A DNA stretch of 64,000 nucleotides from JAPSGB01 sp963775185 (GCA_963775185.1 CAVZIE010000032.1:868001-932000); one strand, 5' to 3'; positions 8,654 to 17,489 are shown, counted from the stretch's first letter. Program-made: numbers and translations. Notes: generated by a model from the sequence alone, not told the origin.

Positions 8654-9979
8654 ATGCTTGCCCCGCGTCTCGGCCGCCTGATCATCCCGCTGCTCGCCAC
8701 CGGGGCGCTGTCGGCGTGCGCGGTGTCGTTCGACGGCTACGAGCTCGCTCCGGACGCCTCGGCCGGATCCGGCGGCGTGGACGCGTCCGCGGGCACCAGC
8801 GGCAGCGCCGGCAGCGGCACGTCGGGCAGCGGCGGGCGCGTCGGGCAGCGGGGGCGCGTCGGGCAGCGCGGGCGCGTCGGGCAGCGGGGGCACGTCGGGC
8901 AGCGCGGGCACGTCGGGGGCCGCGCGGCGCGTCCGGCAGCGCGGGCACGTCGGGGACCGGCGGCGCGTCCGGCAGCGCGGGGACGTCGGGGACCGGCGGC
9001 GCGTCCGGCAGCGCGGGCACGTCGGGCACGGGCGGGACGTCGGGGACGTCGGGGACCGGCGGCGCGTCGCGGCAGCGCGGGCACGTCGGGCACGGGCGGG
9101 ACGTCGGGGACCGGCGGCACGGGCGGGACGTCGGGGACCGGCGGCACGGGCGGGACGTCGGGGACCGGCGGCACGGGCGGGACGTCGGGGACCGGCGGCA
9201 CGGGCGGGACGTCGGGGACCGGCGGCACGGGCGGGACGTCGGGGACCGGCGGGACGTCGGGCACCGGTGGAGCGACGAACTGCCCGACGGGCCTGCACGG
9301 CCCGACGATGGCCAAGGTGCCGGGACCAAGCAGCAACGACTACTGTATCGACTCGACCGAGGTCACGAACAACCAATACAAGGTGTTCCTCGACTCGAGC
9401 CCGTCCACGGGCTCGCAGATCTTCGACTGCACCTGGAACACCAACTTCGCGCCGGAGCAGGCCGCGGCCACCTGCCCCACGGTGAAGTACGCCCAGAACA
9501 ACAACGCCGTCGCGTGCGTCGACTGGTGCGACGCCTACGCGTATTGCGCGTGGGCCAAAAAGCGCCTGTGCGGCCAGATCGGCGCCGGGGCGATCCTGCC
9601 GGATCAATACGCGAACACGAGCACCAGCCAGTGGTACCGCGCGTGCTCGCAGGGCACGGGCACCAACTTCCCCTACGGCGACCTGTACGGCTCCGGGCTG
9701 TGCGCGGATCTGTCGTCGTCGTTCATCTATCCCACGTCGTCCCAGTCATCGTGCCTGGGCGGCTACCCGGGCATCTACGACCTCAGCGGCAACGTCAACG
9801 AGTGGGAAGACTCGTGCACCGCCGGCGCGGCGAACGGCCAGTGCCTGTTCCGCGGTGGTAGCTTCAACGACACCTACACGCCGAGCGGCGGCGAATCCGT
9901 TCGCTGCGACTCGAACCCCACCGGTCGCCGCGATCTGCACTCGATCGAGGTCGGCTTCCGCTGTTGCTACGACCTGTGA
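8654..9979 (+). CDS. Lipoprotein with Gly-rich repeat linker and FGE-sulfatase (SUMF1) domain
   Basis: The N-terminus MLAPRLGRLIIPLLATGALS followed by AC is a lipoprotein signal. A low-complexity linker of about 160 codons follows. The C-terminal part, about 230 residues from NCPTGLHGPTMAKV, has the formylglycine-generating-enzyme fold pattern: YCIDSTEVTNNQYKVFLDSS, VDWCDAYAYCAWAKKRLC, YDLSGNVNEWEDSC, CLFRGGSF and GFRCC. Such domains in secreted myxobacterial proteins often lack proven oxidase activity. The frame stays open throughout, but within the linker (about 8835-9085) the natural GASGSGG/GTSGTGG pattern moves into the other two frames. This suggests compensating indels in the repeat. 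Confidence 0.8.
   Translation: MLAPRLGRLIIPLLATGALSACAVSFDGYELAPDASAGSGGVDASAGTSGSAGSGTSGSGGRVGQRGRVGQRGRVGQRGHVGQRGHVGGRAARPAARARRGPAARPAARGRRGPAARPAARARRARAGRRGRRGPAARRGSAGTSGTGGTSGTGGTGGTSGTGGTGGTSGTGGTGGTSGTGGTGGTSGTGGTGGTSGTGGTSGTGGATNCPTGLHGPTMAKVPGPSSNDYCIDSTEVTNNQYKVFLDSSPSTGSQIFDCTWNTNFAPEQAAATCPTVKYAQNNNAVACVDWCDAYAYCAWAKKRLCGQIGAGAILPDQYANTSTSQWYRACSQGTGTNFPYGDLYGSGLCADLSSSFIYPTSSQSSCLGGYPGIYDLSGNVNEWEDSCTAGAANGQCLFRGGSFNDTYTPSGGESVRCDSNPTGRRDLHSIEVGFRCCYDL
9089..9250 (+). repeat. 27-bp tandem repeat, about six units
   Basis: The unit begins GGCACGGGCGGGACGTCGGG and repeats almost perfectly every 27 bases. It encodes GTGGTSGTG in the lipoprotein linker and stays open in all forward frames. 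Confidence 0.85.
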
Positions 9980-9982
9980 CGC

Positions 9983-11662
9983 CTACGGCGTCGGCACGTC
10001 GCCGAGCGCGAACTCGACGGCGAAACGTCGCGGCTTCCACGGCGCCATGAGGCCGCGGCGCGCGGCGCGGCGCACCGCGGCGTCGCCGCCCGACGTCGCG
10101 CGGTAGTCGCCCAGGGCGTCGCCGCGACGGCCGCGCACGTCGCGGGCGCGCGCGCGCCAGAGGTGGAACGCCGCGACGCGCTCGGGGTGCTCGTGCCCGC
10201 GCTCGATCGCGCGGTCGAGCAGCCGACTCCGCCGACGTCGCGTCGCCGTCGAGCAGCGCCAAGAGTGCCGCGACGAACCAGTACAGCGGCTGCAATGGCT
10301 CGCCCTCCACGGCGCCCGCCATGCACGCGCGCGCGAGCGCGACGTCGCCCGCGTTGAAGTACGCCTCGTACGCGTCGCGGTAGGCGTCGAACGCCGCCAG
10401 CCCGCCCGCGTCGTCGGGCACGCCGCCGCGAAGCAGAGGCAGATCCTCGCGCAGCCGCCTCGCGCTCCAGGTCGAATGCGACGAACGGTCGATTCGACGT
10501 CGGCGCACGCCCGGTCGCGACGTACACGACGCGGAGATCCGGCCGGAACACCACCGAGGCGACCGTCATCGGCATGGCGATCGCGCCGGAGAGCCGACAC
10601 CCGTCGCCGCGGTCGCCGAGGATCGCCGCGATGGCGTCGGCGTCGACGCGGCCGCGCGCGGCGTCGAGGCGCGCGCGCACGCGGTGATAGCGCGCGGTGT
10701 TGTTGCGCCACTGCGACGGGTACAGGTGCAGCTCGCTGCGTGCCAGCGCGGGATCGAGAAAGATGTTGCTGTAGCCAAACACGCCGTCTTCGGCGCGGAA
10801 GCTCGCGCGCCCGGCCGGCGTGACCTCGTAGCAGAGCACCGCCTGATCGGGCGCCGACGAAAGGACGTACGTCCAGCAGCCGTTGGGGCGGTGCGCGTCG
10901 AGGATCCGTTGGGCATCGTCGAGGTTTCGCGCGTGGCGCATCACCGCGTCGCCCGCGATGCCGATCGGCACGCCGCCGAGGCGCATGTCGAGCGACGCCA
11001 TGTGCTGGTGCACCACCAGCGTGAGCCCCGCGGCGTTCATCGCGGTGATGCCCCCGAACAAGATGCCCGCTGCCGAGACGGAGACGTACCGCTGCCCGTT
11101 GGACGGACGGTGGAATACGACGGCCTGCTCGCGATCCCACGCGCCCACACCCTGGTAGTCGAAGTTGCGACCGTGCAGCATGCGCGCCGCCCAGCGCCGC
11201 GTCGCCCCACGCCACCGCGCTGGTGCAGCCCATCAGCGGCACGCCGTGCCGCGGCGCCGCGCCCAGAGGGTGCAGATCCATCACGCGGCGGAGCAGCCAG
11301 AGATAGCTCTCGGGCATGGTGACGGCGCGCACCAGCGGAGCGCGCGCGAGCCCCGCGCCGTCGGCCAGCCCGTGGAGCGCGTCGAGCGCGTGGCGGGGAA
11401 AGCCCGCGCCGATGCGCCGCCCGACGGTGTGCCCGAGCAGTCCGGCGAGCAGCCGCCCGGCCACCGGCCCTGCGGCCGCAGCCAGCATGCGCTCGATGTA
11501 GCGCTCGAAGTACGGCACCGGACCGCGGTCGATCGCGTCGCGCAACAGCGCGCCGTGCTGGAACCCCATCTCGTAGTCGTCGCCGGCCACGCGCAGCACG
11601 TGCAGCCCGGAGACGCGCTGGTAGCGGGCGGGATCCACGGAAACCAGTCGCGGCTGCGGCAT
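9983..11662 (-). CDS. C45-family autoproteolytic acyltransferase/hydrolase-like protein (several frameshifts)
   Basis: The start region reads MPQPRLVSVDPARYQRVSG and then a YEMGFQHGALLRDAI segment. Residues 143-153 read LMGCTSAVAWG, where Cys146 would be the self-cleavage nucleophile of the C45 (acyl-CoA:6-APA acyltransferase-like) family. The next conserved block, HGRNFDYQGVGAWDREQAVV, is in a second frame. A further part (AFDAYRDAYEAYFNAGDVAL, helical, TPR-like) is in a third, and the end (MAPWKPRRFAVEFALGDVPT) returns to the first. Breaks fall near 11180, 10460 and 10230. The total length is a multiple of three, so the indels cancel. The gene is either a pseudogene or mis-sequenced. The substrate is unknown. 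Confidence 0.6.
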   Translation of the reverse strand: MPQPRLVSVDPARYQRVSGLHVLRVAGDDYEMGFQHGALLRDAIDRGPVPYFERYIERMLAAAAGPVAGRLLAGLLGHTVGRRIGAGFPRHALDALHGLADGAGLARAPLVRAVTMPESYLWLLRRVMDLHPLGAAPRHGVPLMGCTSAVAWGDAALGGAHAARSQLRLPGCGRVGSRAGRRIPPSVQRAAVRLRLGSGHLVRGHHRDERRGAHAGGAPAHGVARHAPRRRADRHRGRRGDAPRAKPRRCPTDPRRAPPQRLLDVRPFVGARSGGALLRGHAGRARELPRRRRRVWLQQHLSRSRAGTQRAAPVPVAVAQQHRALSPRARAPRRRARPRRRRRHRGDPRRPRRRVSALRRDRHADDGRLGGVPAGSPRRVRRDRACADVESTVRRIRPGARGGCARICLCFAAACPTTRAGWRRSTPTATRTRRTSTRATSRSRARAWRAPWRASHCSRCTGSSRHSWRCSTATRRRRSRLLDRAIERGHEHPERVAAFHLWRARARDVRGRRGDALGDYRATSGGDAAVRRAARRGLMAPWKPRRFAVEFALGDVPTP

Positions 11663-11710
11663 CTATGCTCGCGTCCCATGCGGCGACCGGCTGCTGCAAT
11701 GACATTTCCC

Positions 11711-11752
11711 GGGTACACTGAATGCCGGAAACTGGACACAGTTTCAGTACCC
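11711..11752. promoter_or_regulatory. Nested inverted repeats upstream of a winged-helix gene (probable operator)
   Basis: An inner perfect palindrome GAAACTG-GACA-CAGTTTC (11728-11745) sits inside an outer pair GGGTAC (11711-11716) and GTACCC (11747-11752). It lies 18 bases before the ATG of the small DNA-binding gene at 11770 and in the divergent gap with the C45 gene. That is the expected place for an autoregulatory operator. No binding data are available. Confidence 0.45.
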
Positions 11753-11769
11753 GCGCTAGTACCCGATCC

Positions 11770-12015
11770 ATGACTCGCCTCCAGATCGCTCTCCTCCAGC
11801 ACATGTTCCGTTCCGCGGCGGCCTGCCGTCGCGTCACCGCCAAGGCTGCCGCACGCCGCCTGGGCGTCGCGCCTCGCGAGATCACCGTCACCCTCGATGC
11901 GCTCGAGCGCGCGGGGCTCGTGAGCGGCACGCGACTCACCCTGACGGGGCTCGCGATCGCCGTCGCCACCCGCCCGGCGCGACGCCGCGCGTATCCCGTC
12001 GCGCTCGCGGCTTGA
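11770..12015 (+). CDS. Small winged-helix DNA-binding protein
   Basis: An 81-residue protein from the ATG at 11770. The pattern LQIALLQHMFRSAAACRRVT, AKAAARRLGVAPREITVTLD, ALERAGLVSGTRLTLTGLAI reads as helix, helix-turn-helix and a short wing, as in MarR-like or similar winged-helix regulators. The basic C-terminus (RPARRRAY) may add DNA contacts. An earlier in-frame ATG at 11722 would run through the palindromes and is less likely. It probably controls itself and/or the divergent C45 gene. Its ligand is unknown. It is convergent with the next gene, with six bases between them. Confidence 0.6.
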   Translation: MTRLQIALLQHMFRSAAACRRVTAKAAARRLGVAPREITVTLDALERAGLVSGTRLTLTGLAIAVATRPARRRAYPVALAA

Positions 12016-12021
12016 ACCGCC

Positions 12022-13186
12022 TCAGCGGTGGGTCGTCGTCCAGATCAGGAACGCCGCGATCGCGAACGCCGCGATCGCGACGGCGGCGACGACCGGCGCG
12101 GAGGGGCCGCCCGCGCTGCGCCCCGCCTTCCCCGCCGCCTTCGCCGACTTCTCGCGGATCGGCGCGCTCGCCGGTACCTCGGGCTCCACCGCCGCGCGGG
12201 GACCGCTGCTTCTTCTTCGCGGCCGCGGGCGGTTTCGTCGCGACGGGCTTCGCCTTCGGCTTCGGCTTCGACGTCTCCTCACGCACCGCGCGCTCGCGCG
12301 GCGGCTCGCGCTTCACCGGCTGGGGCGCGGCTGCGCCGCGCGCGGCCTGCGCGGCCTTGCGCTCGGCCGCGCGCTGCTGCTTGCGCTCGCGCTTGCCCGG
12401 GCGTTTTCGGCGATTGTCGCGGGCCAACCTGGCCAGCTCGCGCTTGGCCTTCTTGGACGACATGGACCGCGCCGGCTCGCTCTTCGGCGCCGCGACGGGC
12501 TGCGCGCCAGCCGACGACGTCGGCCGCGCGGTGATCGCCGCGGCTGGCTTCGCCACGGCAGGCTTCGCGATCGGCTGCGCTTCGCGGCGATCCGCGGCTT
12601 CGCGGTCGACTCCGCGGCCTTCGCGATCGTCGCGTGGCTGGCTTCGCGATCGTCGCTGCTGGCTTCGCGATCGTCGCTGCTGGCTTCGCGATCGTCGCTG
12701 CTGGCTTCGCGATCGTCGCTGCTGGCTTCGCGATCGTCGCTGCTGGCTTCGCGATCGTCGCTGCTGGCTTCGCGATCGTCGCTGCTGGCTTCGCGAGTCG
12801 ACTGCTTCCGCGCCTCGCGGCTTCGCGACGGTCGGCGCCGCCGTGCCGGCAACGGAAGTGGCCACTCTCGCGACGGGCCGCGCGGCGGCGACGTCGCTCG
12901 AGGGCTTGGCGACGTCGGCGACGGGCTTGGCGGCGACCGGCGCGGGCTTGGCGCTCGCGGGCACGGCGGCCGGCGCTGCGCTCGCCGGCGCGGCGGGCTT
13001 GGCGCTCACCGGCGCGACCGCGGGCGCGCGGGGCGCCTTGGGGATCGCGACCGGCGCCGGGGCCGGCGAGTCCCAGGCCGCGTCCACCTCTTCGGTGGGC
13101 GGCGGCATCGAGGCATGGGCTCGCGGCGCGGCGGGCGCGTCGTCCCAGCCCGTGTCCAGATCGTCGCCGTCGGTGGGGTCCGTCAT
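12022..13186 (-). CDS. Ala/Pro/Lys-rich protein with C-terminal membrane anchor (several frameshifts)
   Basis: The start at 13186 gives MTDPTDGDDLDTGWDDAPAA, then an Ala/Pro-rich region with many AKP motifs (PVSAKPAAPASAAPAAVPAS). A 21-base tandem repeat follows whose natural reading on this strand is heptads of AATIAKP. Then come a basic segment (KKAKRELARLARDNRRKRPG) and a KPKAKP region. The end is APVVAAVAIAAFAIAAFLIW plus TTTHR, a tail anchor. These pieces lie in three frames, with breaks near 12800, 12640, 12570 and 12195. The protein is low-complexity and resembles histone-H1-like or TonB-like linkers. Function unknown. The very long open frame on the opposite strand here is a composition artefact. 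Confidence 0.45.
12640..12797. repeat. 21-bp perfect tandem repeat (7 copies plus a partial copy)
   Basis: The unit begins GGCTTCGCGATCGTCGCTGC and repeats without error seven times from 12640 to 12786, with a partial eighth copy. It encodes AATIAKP heptads on the minus strand. No spacers separate the units, so it is not a CRISPR array. Confidence 0.9.
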
Positions 13187-13302
13187 GGGGTGCGGGAGCC
13201 TAGTACATCGATCCGGCGGAATCGAAGTCCCTGGCGGTCGCGATCGCGCCGACGCCGCGATTTCCGCCGGCGCTGCGCGCCCGGATCGCGCGCGCACGCC
13301 CG

Positions 13303-14090
13303 TCAGACGATGTGGATCACGAGGGTCAGGGGCGTCCCCGCGCGCTGGAGCCGGATCCTGCAGCTCGCGCTCGCGCGGCAGGCGCGCAGTACAGCTGCAG
13401 CGCCTGCACGGGATCGACCAGCGACAGCCCGTTCACCGACTCGATACGGTCGCCGTTGTCGATGCCGATCATGCTCAGCACGCTGCCCGACCCCACGCCG
13501 AACAGCCGCACCCCGCCCTGGTGATCCGCCACGAAGTGCAGACCGTGCAGCAGCGCCCGCACGCCCGGCGTCCCCGACGGGATGACCGTGCGCGCCGCCG
13601 TCCCCGCCGCCGGCCGCGCCGGACCGGCACCCAGGCCCACCCGACACGCCCTGCCCTGCCCTGCCAGCACCGCCACCGGTGTCGCGTGGCGTCCGTCGTA
13701 GCCGATGCCGACGAGCGTGCGCTGCCCGACGCGATCGCCGATCCGGTGCGGCGCCGCTGCGGGCTGGCCCGCGACGCGCAGCGTGGCAAGCGACCGGCGC
13801 GGGTCGCCGGACACGCTCGCGACGCGCAGCTCGACGTCGCGACACAGCGGCAGCGACCGCGACGCGGCGGGCCCAGGCGGGAGCGGGAGGATGTCGGTCC
13901 GGCGCGGAATCGGCCCGGACCGGGCGTGCGCTGCCGGCGCGCGGGCCGCCATCGCCGCGCGCGCGGCGGCCTGCGGCACGGCGAGCTCGCACAGGGCGCG
14001 CGCGCCAAACCACGCGACGAGCGACAGCACGGCGGTCTGGGCGATCGCGAGGACACGGCGCGGCAGGAACGGGAACACGGGCACCGTCAT
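13303..14090 (-). CDS. GspC-like type II secretion protein with PDZ-like domain (apparent frameshift)
   Basis: The start at 14090 gives MTVPVFPFLPRRVLAIAQTA and then a single N-terminal membrane helix (VLSLVAWFGARALCELAV). The periplasmic region has the GspC homology-region pattern: ELRVASVSGDPRRSLATLRV and HRIGDRVGQRTLVGIG. A PDZ-like C-terminal part reads LFGVGSGSVLSMIGIDNGDR and IESVNGLSLVDPVQALQLY. The last strand (RIRLQRAGTPLTLVIHIV, stop at 13303) is in another frame, with a break near 13370. GspC links the inner-membrane platform to the secretin in type II secretion. No other gsp gene is nearby, so assignment is by pattern only. A repeat-element copy lies inside at 13894-13910. Confidence 0.55.
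13894..13910. repeat. REP-like element inside the GspC-like gene
   Basis: TCGGTCCGGCGCGGAAT matches the dispersed element. It falls in the linker between the membrane helix and the periplasmic domain. Confidence 0.5.
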
Positions 14091-14234
14091 AGCGAGCGGC
14101 GTGCCAGGTGGGAAAGTAGCTGGAAACCGCCGGGCGACTGGGGCGCGCGCGCCAGCGTGTCCGGGCAGCGGGCAGCGGCGCGCCAGAGTGTCACGCGGCG
14201 AAGGCGCGCACATCGAAGCGGCGCGGCGCGCGCG

Positions 14235-16496
14235 TCACGCGTCGGCGCGTGCCCGGCGCAGCGTGATCGGGATCGCCTTGCTGGTCGGCGTGTGGCTCTC
14301 GTCGGCGAAGCTCTCGAGCGGGACGAGCGGATTCGTCTCGGGGAAATAGGCCGCCGCGCAGCCGCGCGGGATGTCGAAGCCGACCAGGCGGAAGCCCTCG
14401 ACCTGCCGCGTCTTGCCGCGGAAATGGCTCTGGATGTCCACCCGGTCGCCGTCGGACAGACCGCGCGCGGCGAGATCATCCGGGTGCACGAACACCACGC
14501 GACGGTCGCCGCGCACGCCGCGGTAGCGATCGTCGAGACCGTAGATGGTGGTGTTGAACTGGTCGTGGGAGCGGATCGTCGTCAAGAGCAGCTGGTCGCC
14601 CTCCAGTTCGAGGCGCGGGATCGGCTGCACGGTGAAGGTCGCCTTGCCGCTCTTCGTGCGCCACGAACGCTCGCGCGCGCTGTTGGCCAGCACGAAGCCG
14701 TCCGACTCGCGTACGCGCGCGTTGTAGTCGGCGAAGCCGGCGATCGACGCCTCGATCAGATCGCGGATGCGATCGTAATCGGCGAGCAGCCACGCCCAGT
14801 CGACGGGACGCCGATCGCCGAGCGTGGCACGCGCGACGCCGGCGACGATGGCCGGCTCGCTCGCGAGCGCCGGGCCGGCGGGCTCGAGCTTGCCCTCGCT
14901 GGTGTGCACGACGCCCATGGAGTCTTCCACGCTGACGAACTGCGGCGCGCCGGCCTGGAGATCGCGCTCGGTGCGCGCGAGACACGGCAGGATCAGCGCG
15001 ACCTCGCCGGTGTCGAGGTGGCTCCGGTTCAGCTTCGTCGACACCTGCACGGTGAGCCGGCAGTTGCCCAGCGCCTGCGCGGTGCGCGCCGTGTCCGGCG
15101 TCGCTTCGGCGAAGTTGCCGCCCATGCCGAAGAACACGCGCACCTTGCCAGCCTCCATCGCCGCGATGGCGCCGACGGTGTCGAAGCCGTGCTCGCGCGG
15201 CGCGACGATGCCCGTCGCCGCGTCCAGGCGCGCGAGCCATGCCTCGGCCGGCGCCTCGTGGATGCCCATGGTGCGATCGCCCTGGACGTTGCTGTGTCCG
15301 CGCACGGGACACGCGCCGGCGCCCTCGCGACCGAGGTTGCCCTTGAGCAAGAGCAGGTTGACGATCTCGCGCACGTTGCCCACGCCGTTCTTGTGCTGCG
15401 TGATGCCCATCGCCCAGCAGACGATGGTGCGCTCGGCGTCGATGTAGGCCTGGGCCGCGGCTTCGATCGACGGACGCGCCGCGCCGCTCTGCTCGACGAT
15501 CTCGTCCCAGCTCGCGGCGTCGAGGGCCGCCAGGAACTCCTCGAAGCCGGCGGTGTGCTCGGCGATGAACGCGCGGTCGAGCACGCCGCCGCCGCGCCGG
15601 CGATCTTCCTCGACCACGCGCTTCATGATGCCCTTGAGCAGCGCCACGTCGCCGCCCACGCGCACCTGGATGAACTGCGACGCGATCGGCTTGCCCACGC
15701 CGAGCAGGCCCAGCGGCTGCTGCGGGTGCGCGAAGCTCTCGAGCCCGAGCTCGCGCAGCGGGTTGATGGCGATGATGCGCGCGCCGCGGTCGCGCGCCGC
15801 CGACAGCGTCGTCAGCATACGCGGGTGGTTCGTGCCCGGGTTCTGCCCGATGACGAAGACGAGGTCGGCCTTGGCGAAATCGTCGAGCTGCACCGTGCCC
15901 TTGCCGATGCCGATCGTCGAGCCGAGGCCCTTGCCGCTCGACTCGTGGCACATGTTCGAGCAGTCGGGCAGGTTGTTGGTGCCGTAGGCGCGCGCCAGCA
16001 GCTGGTACAGGAACGCCGCTTCGTTGCTGGTGCGCCCGGAAGTGTAGAACACGGCCTGGTCCGGCGCGCACGCGTGGAGCTCGTCGGCGACCAGCCGGAA
16101 CGCGTCGTCCCACGCGATCGCCTCGTAGTGGTCGCTCCCCGCGCGCTTGACCACCGGCTCCACCAGCCGCCCGAAGCGCTCGAGCTCGTAGCCGCCGAGC
16201 GCCGACAGCTCGGCGATCGAGTGCTGGGCGAAGAACGCCGCGTCGACGCGGCGGAAGTCCGCCTCGTGCGCCGCCGCCCGCGCGCCGTTCTCGCAGAACT
16301 CCGCCACCGAGCGGTCCGCCGGATCGGGCCAGGCGCAGCCCGGACAGTCGAAGCCGCCGCGCTGGTTCAGGCGCGCCAGGACGTGCGCGGCGCGCCCGAT
16401 GCCGTCGCGCTCGACCGCGTAGCGCAGCGACGACAGCACCGCACCCGGCCCGGCCGCCGACGCGCGATGGCCCGGTTTCGAAGGTCCCGTGCTCAT
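14235..16496 (-). CDS. FdhF/YdeP-family molybdopterin oxidoreductase
   Basis: An intact 753-residue protein. The N-terminus has FDCPGCAWPDP (Cys51 and Cys54), which is characteristic of the YdeP branch and differs from the usual four-cysteine cluster site of formate dehydrogenase. The molybdopterin domain has YTSGRTSNEAAFLYQLLARA, NLPDCSNMCHESSGKGLGST, VIGQNPGTNHPRML and the cofactor-binding VRGHSNVQGDRTMGIHE. The C-terminal MopB-type barrel contains the HDQFNTTIYGLDDRYRGV motif. The substrate of this family is not firmly established, and acid-resistance or formate-related roles have been proposed. No fdhD or cofactor-insertion gene is adjacent. It appears to be a single-gene unit. Confidence 0.92.
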   Translation of the reverse strand: MSTGPSKPGHRASAAGPGAVLSSLRYAVERDGIGRAAHVLARLNQRGGFDCPGCAWPDPADRSVAEFCENGARAAAHEADFRRVDAAFFAQHSIAELSALGGYELERFGRLVEPVVKRAGSDHYEAIAWDDAFRLVADELHACAPDQAVFYTSGRTSNEAAFLYQLLARAYGTNNLPDCSNMCHESSGKGLGSTIGIGKGTVQLDDFAKADLVFVIGQNPGTNHPRMLTTLSAARDRGARIIAINPLRELGLESFAHPQQPLGLLGVGKPIASQFIQVRVGGDVALLKGIMKRVVEEDRRRGGGVLDRAFIAEHTAGFEEFLAALDAASWDEIVEQSGAARPSIEAAAQAYIDAERTIVCWAMGITQHKNGVGNVREIVNLLLLKGNLGREGAGACPVRGHSNVQGDRTMGIHEAPAEAWLARLDAATGIVAPREHGFDTVGAIAAMEAGKVRVFFGMGGNFAEATPDTARTAQALGNCRLTVQVSTKLNRSHLDTGEVALILPCLARTERDLQAGAPQFVSVEDSMGVVHTSEGKLEPAGPALASEPAIVAGVARATLGDRRPVDWAWLLADYDRIRDLIEASIAGFADYNARVRESDGFVLANSARERSWRTKSGKATFTVQPIPRLELEGDQLLLTTIRSHDQFNTTIYGLDDRYRGVRGDRRVVFVHPDDLAARGLSDGDRVDIQSHFRGKTRQVEGFRLVGFDIPRGCAAAYFPETNPLVPLESFADESHTPTSKAIPITLRRARADA

Positions 16497-16542
16497 CGCC
16501 CACGCATCCCATCAGCCGAGCGCCGACGCAAGTCGCGTCGCG

Positions 16543-16891
16543 CTACAGGTCGAGCACCAGCCGGAGCTTGCGATCGAGCTCCGCCAGTGTGCGCGGACGC
16601 AGCCGCCCGACCCGCCCCGGCGCCAGTCGATCGGCGATCAGTGCGCGCAGCTCGCTGGTGAGTGCGTACTGTTCCCCGCCCCCGCCCCCGCCGCACTCCG
16701 CGGCCGGGACGCGCACCGACAGCGAGCTCTTGGCGAAGACGGCGTCCGGGGCCAGCGGCACCACGACGAGCGTGGGCAGGGCGGCGCACAAGGGTGTCGG
16801 CCTGGACGACGACGACACGCTCGCCGTCCTTGTTGTCGCCTCCGAAGCCGAGCCGGCGCTCGAGCACGAGCACGTCACCGCGTTCGGCCAT
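16543..16891 (-). CDS. MazF/PemK-like toxin candidate (apparent frameshift)
   Basis: The start at 16891 reads MAERGDVLVLERRLGFGGDN followed by KDGERVVVVQADTL. This matches the opening of MazF/PemK endoribonucleases (RGDV at the start, then R-x-VVVVQ-x-D). The continuation is in another frame: LCAALPTLVVVPLAPDAVFA, a variable acidic/Gly-rich part, then ELRALIADRLAPGRVGRLRP and a final LAELDRKLRLVLDL helix. The length (349 nt) is one more than a multiple of three, so one extra base near 16790 fits. It overlaps the end of the upstream ribbon-helix-helix gene by 17 bases, the usual antitoxin-toxin layout. If the indel is real, the toxin would be dead. Confidence 0.6.
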
Positions 16892-17117
16892 CAAGCTTCT
16901 CCAGCGCTTCCGCGACGAACAGCATCCGCTCGCGCAGCGCTGGCGTGGTCTCGTCGGCGACGCGACGGTAGAACTGCTCGCGCTCGGCGCGATCGAGCGC
17001 GTCGAGCAACAGCTCCCGGGCCAGCTCGGATTCCGTCTTGTCGAGCTTCTTCGCGATTGCCTGCAGGCGCCGGCGGGCGTCACCGGGGACGTTGAGGTTG
17101 ATGCGTTCCAGTGCCAT
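16875..17117 (-). CDS. Ribbon-helix-helix antitoxin-like protein
   Basis: An 80-residue protein, MALERINLNVPGDARRRLQA, then IAKKLDKTESELARELLLDA. The beta strand RINLNVP followed by two helices is the CopG/MetJ-type ribbon-helix-helix pattern. A charged C-terminal tail (EQFYRRVADETTPALRERML) would wrap the partner. It is intact and overlaps the MazF-like gene downstream. In type II modules the antitoxin neutralises the toxin and represses the shared promoter in the gap at 17118-17174. Confidence 0.7.
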   Translation of the reverse strand: MALERINLNVPGDARRRLQAIAKKLDKTESELARELLLDALDRAEREQFYRRVADETTPALRERMLFVAEALEKLDGRTR

Positions 17118-17174
17118 CCCGATCGATCCCCACTATGAGGATGCGACTGGGGATGTCAACCTGGATGCGAGCGC

Positions 17175-17489
17175 TCACACTCTGGGCGTGAACGCGTTGC
17201 AGTAGCCGTCCGGGCTGATCGGCCCGCGCAGCACCTTGCACTTGCCGCACTGTCCGTCCTGGTCCGACGGCTCGAACTGCTGGCACCGCGAGCACGACTT
17301 GCCCGGCTCCGGTTCGTGATCGACGTAGCTCAGCCCGACGCGCGCCTCGGCGTCGGCTGTCGCCAGACCGCGCGTGTCCGTGCACACCGCCGGCGACGCG
17401 CCGCGCGCCTTGCTGCACGACACTGCCGCGCCACCCGCCATCGCGGCCAGCACGGTCAAGAAACGCCGGCGCGGGATCGGGTCGCTCAT
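17175..17489 (-). CDS. High-potential iron-sulfur protein (HiPIP)
   Basis: The start ATG at 17489 gives MSDPIPRRRFLTVLAAMAGG, a Tat-like signal (twin Arg plus hydrophobic stretch), as expected for a HiPIP folded before export. The mature part has YVDHEPEPGKSCSRCQQFEP, a third cysteine 14 residues on (GKC) and a final GYC. These match the four-cysteine [4Fe-4S] ligand spacing of the family (C-x2-C-x14-C-x12-C). Its likely role is a soluble periplasmic electron carrier. The gene overlaps the cytochrome c gene by ATGA. In the sequence as given, both lie in one continuous frame because of a probable one-base insertion near 17520. Confidence 0.8.
   Translation of the reverse strand: MSDPIPRRRFLTVLAAMAGGAAVSCSKARGASPAVCTDTRGLATADAEARVGLSYVDHEPEPGKSCSRCQQFEPSDQDGQCGKCKVLRGPISPDGYCNAFTPRV

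Noticed and set aside
12640..12797. Possible CRISPR array
   Set aside because: The 21-base units are directly adjacent with no spacers and fit a coding heptad repeat.
12012..16661. A 1549-codon open frame on the plus strand
   Set aside because: It lies antisense to the conserved FdhF/YdeP gene and other genes and is Arg/Ala/His-rich without any domain. It is a high-GC composition artefact.
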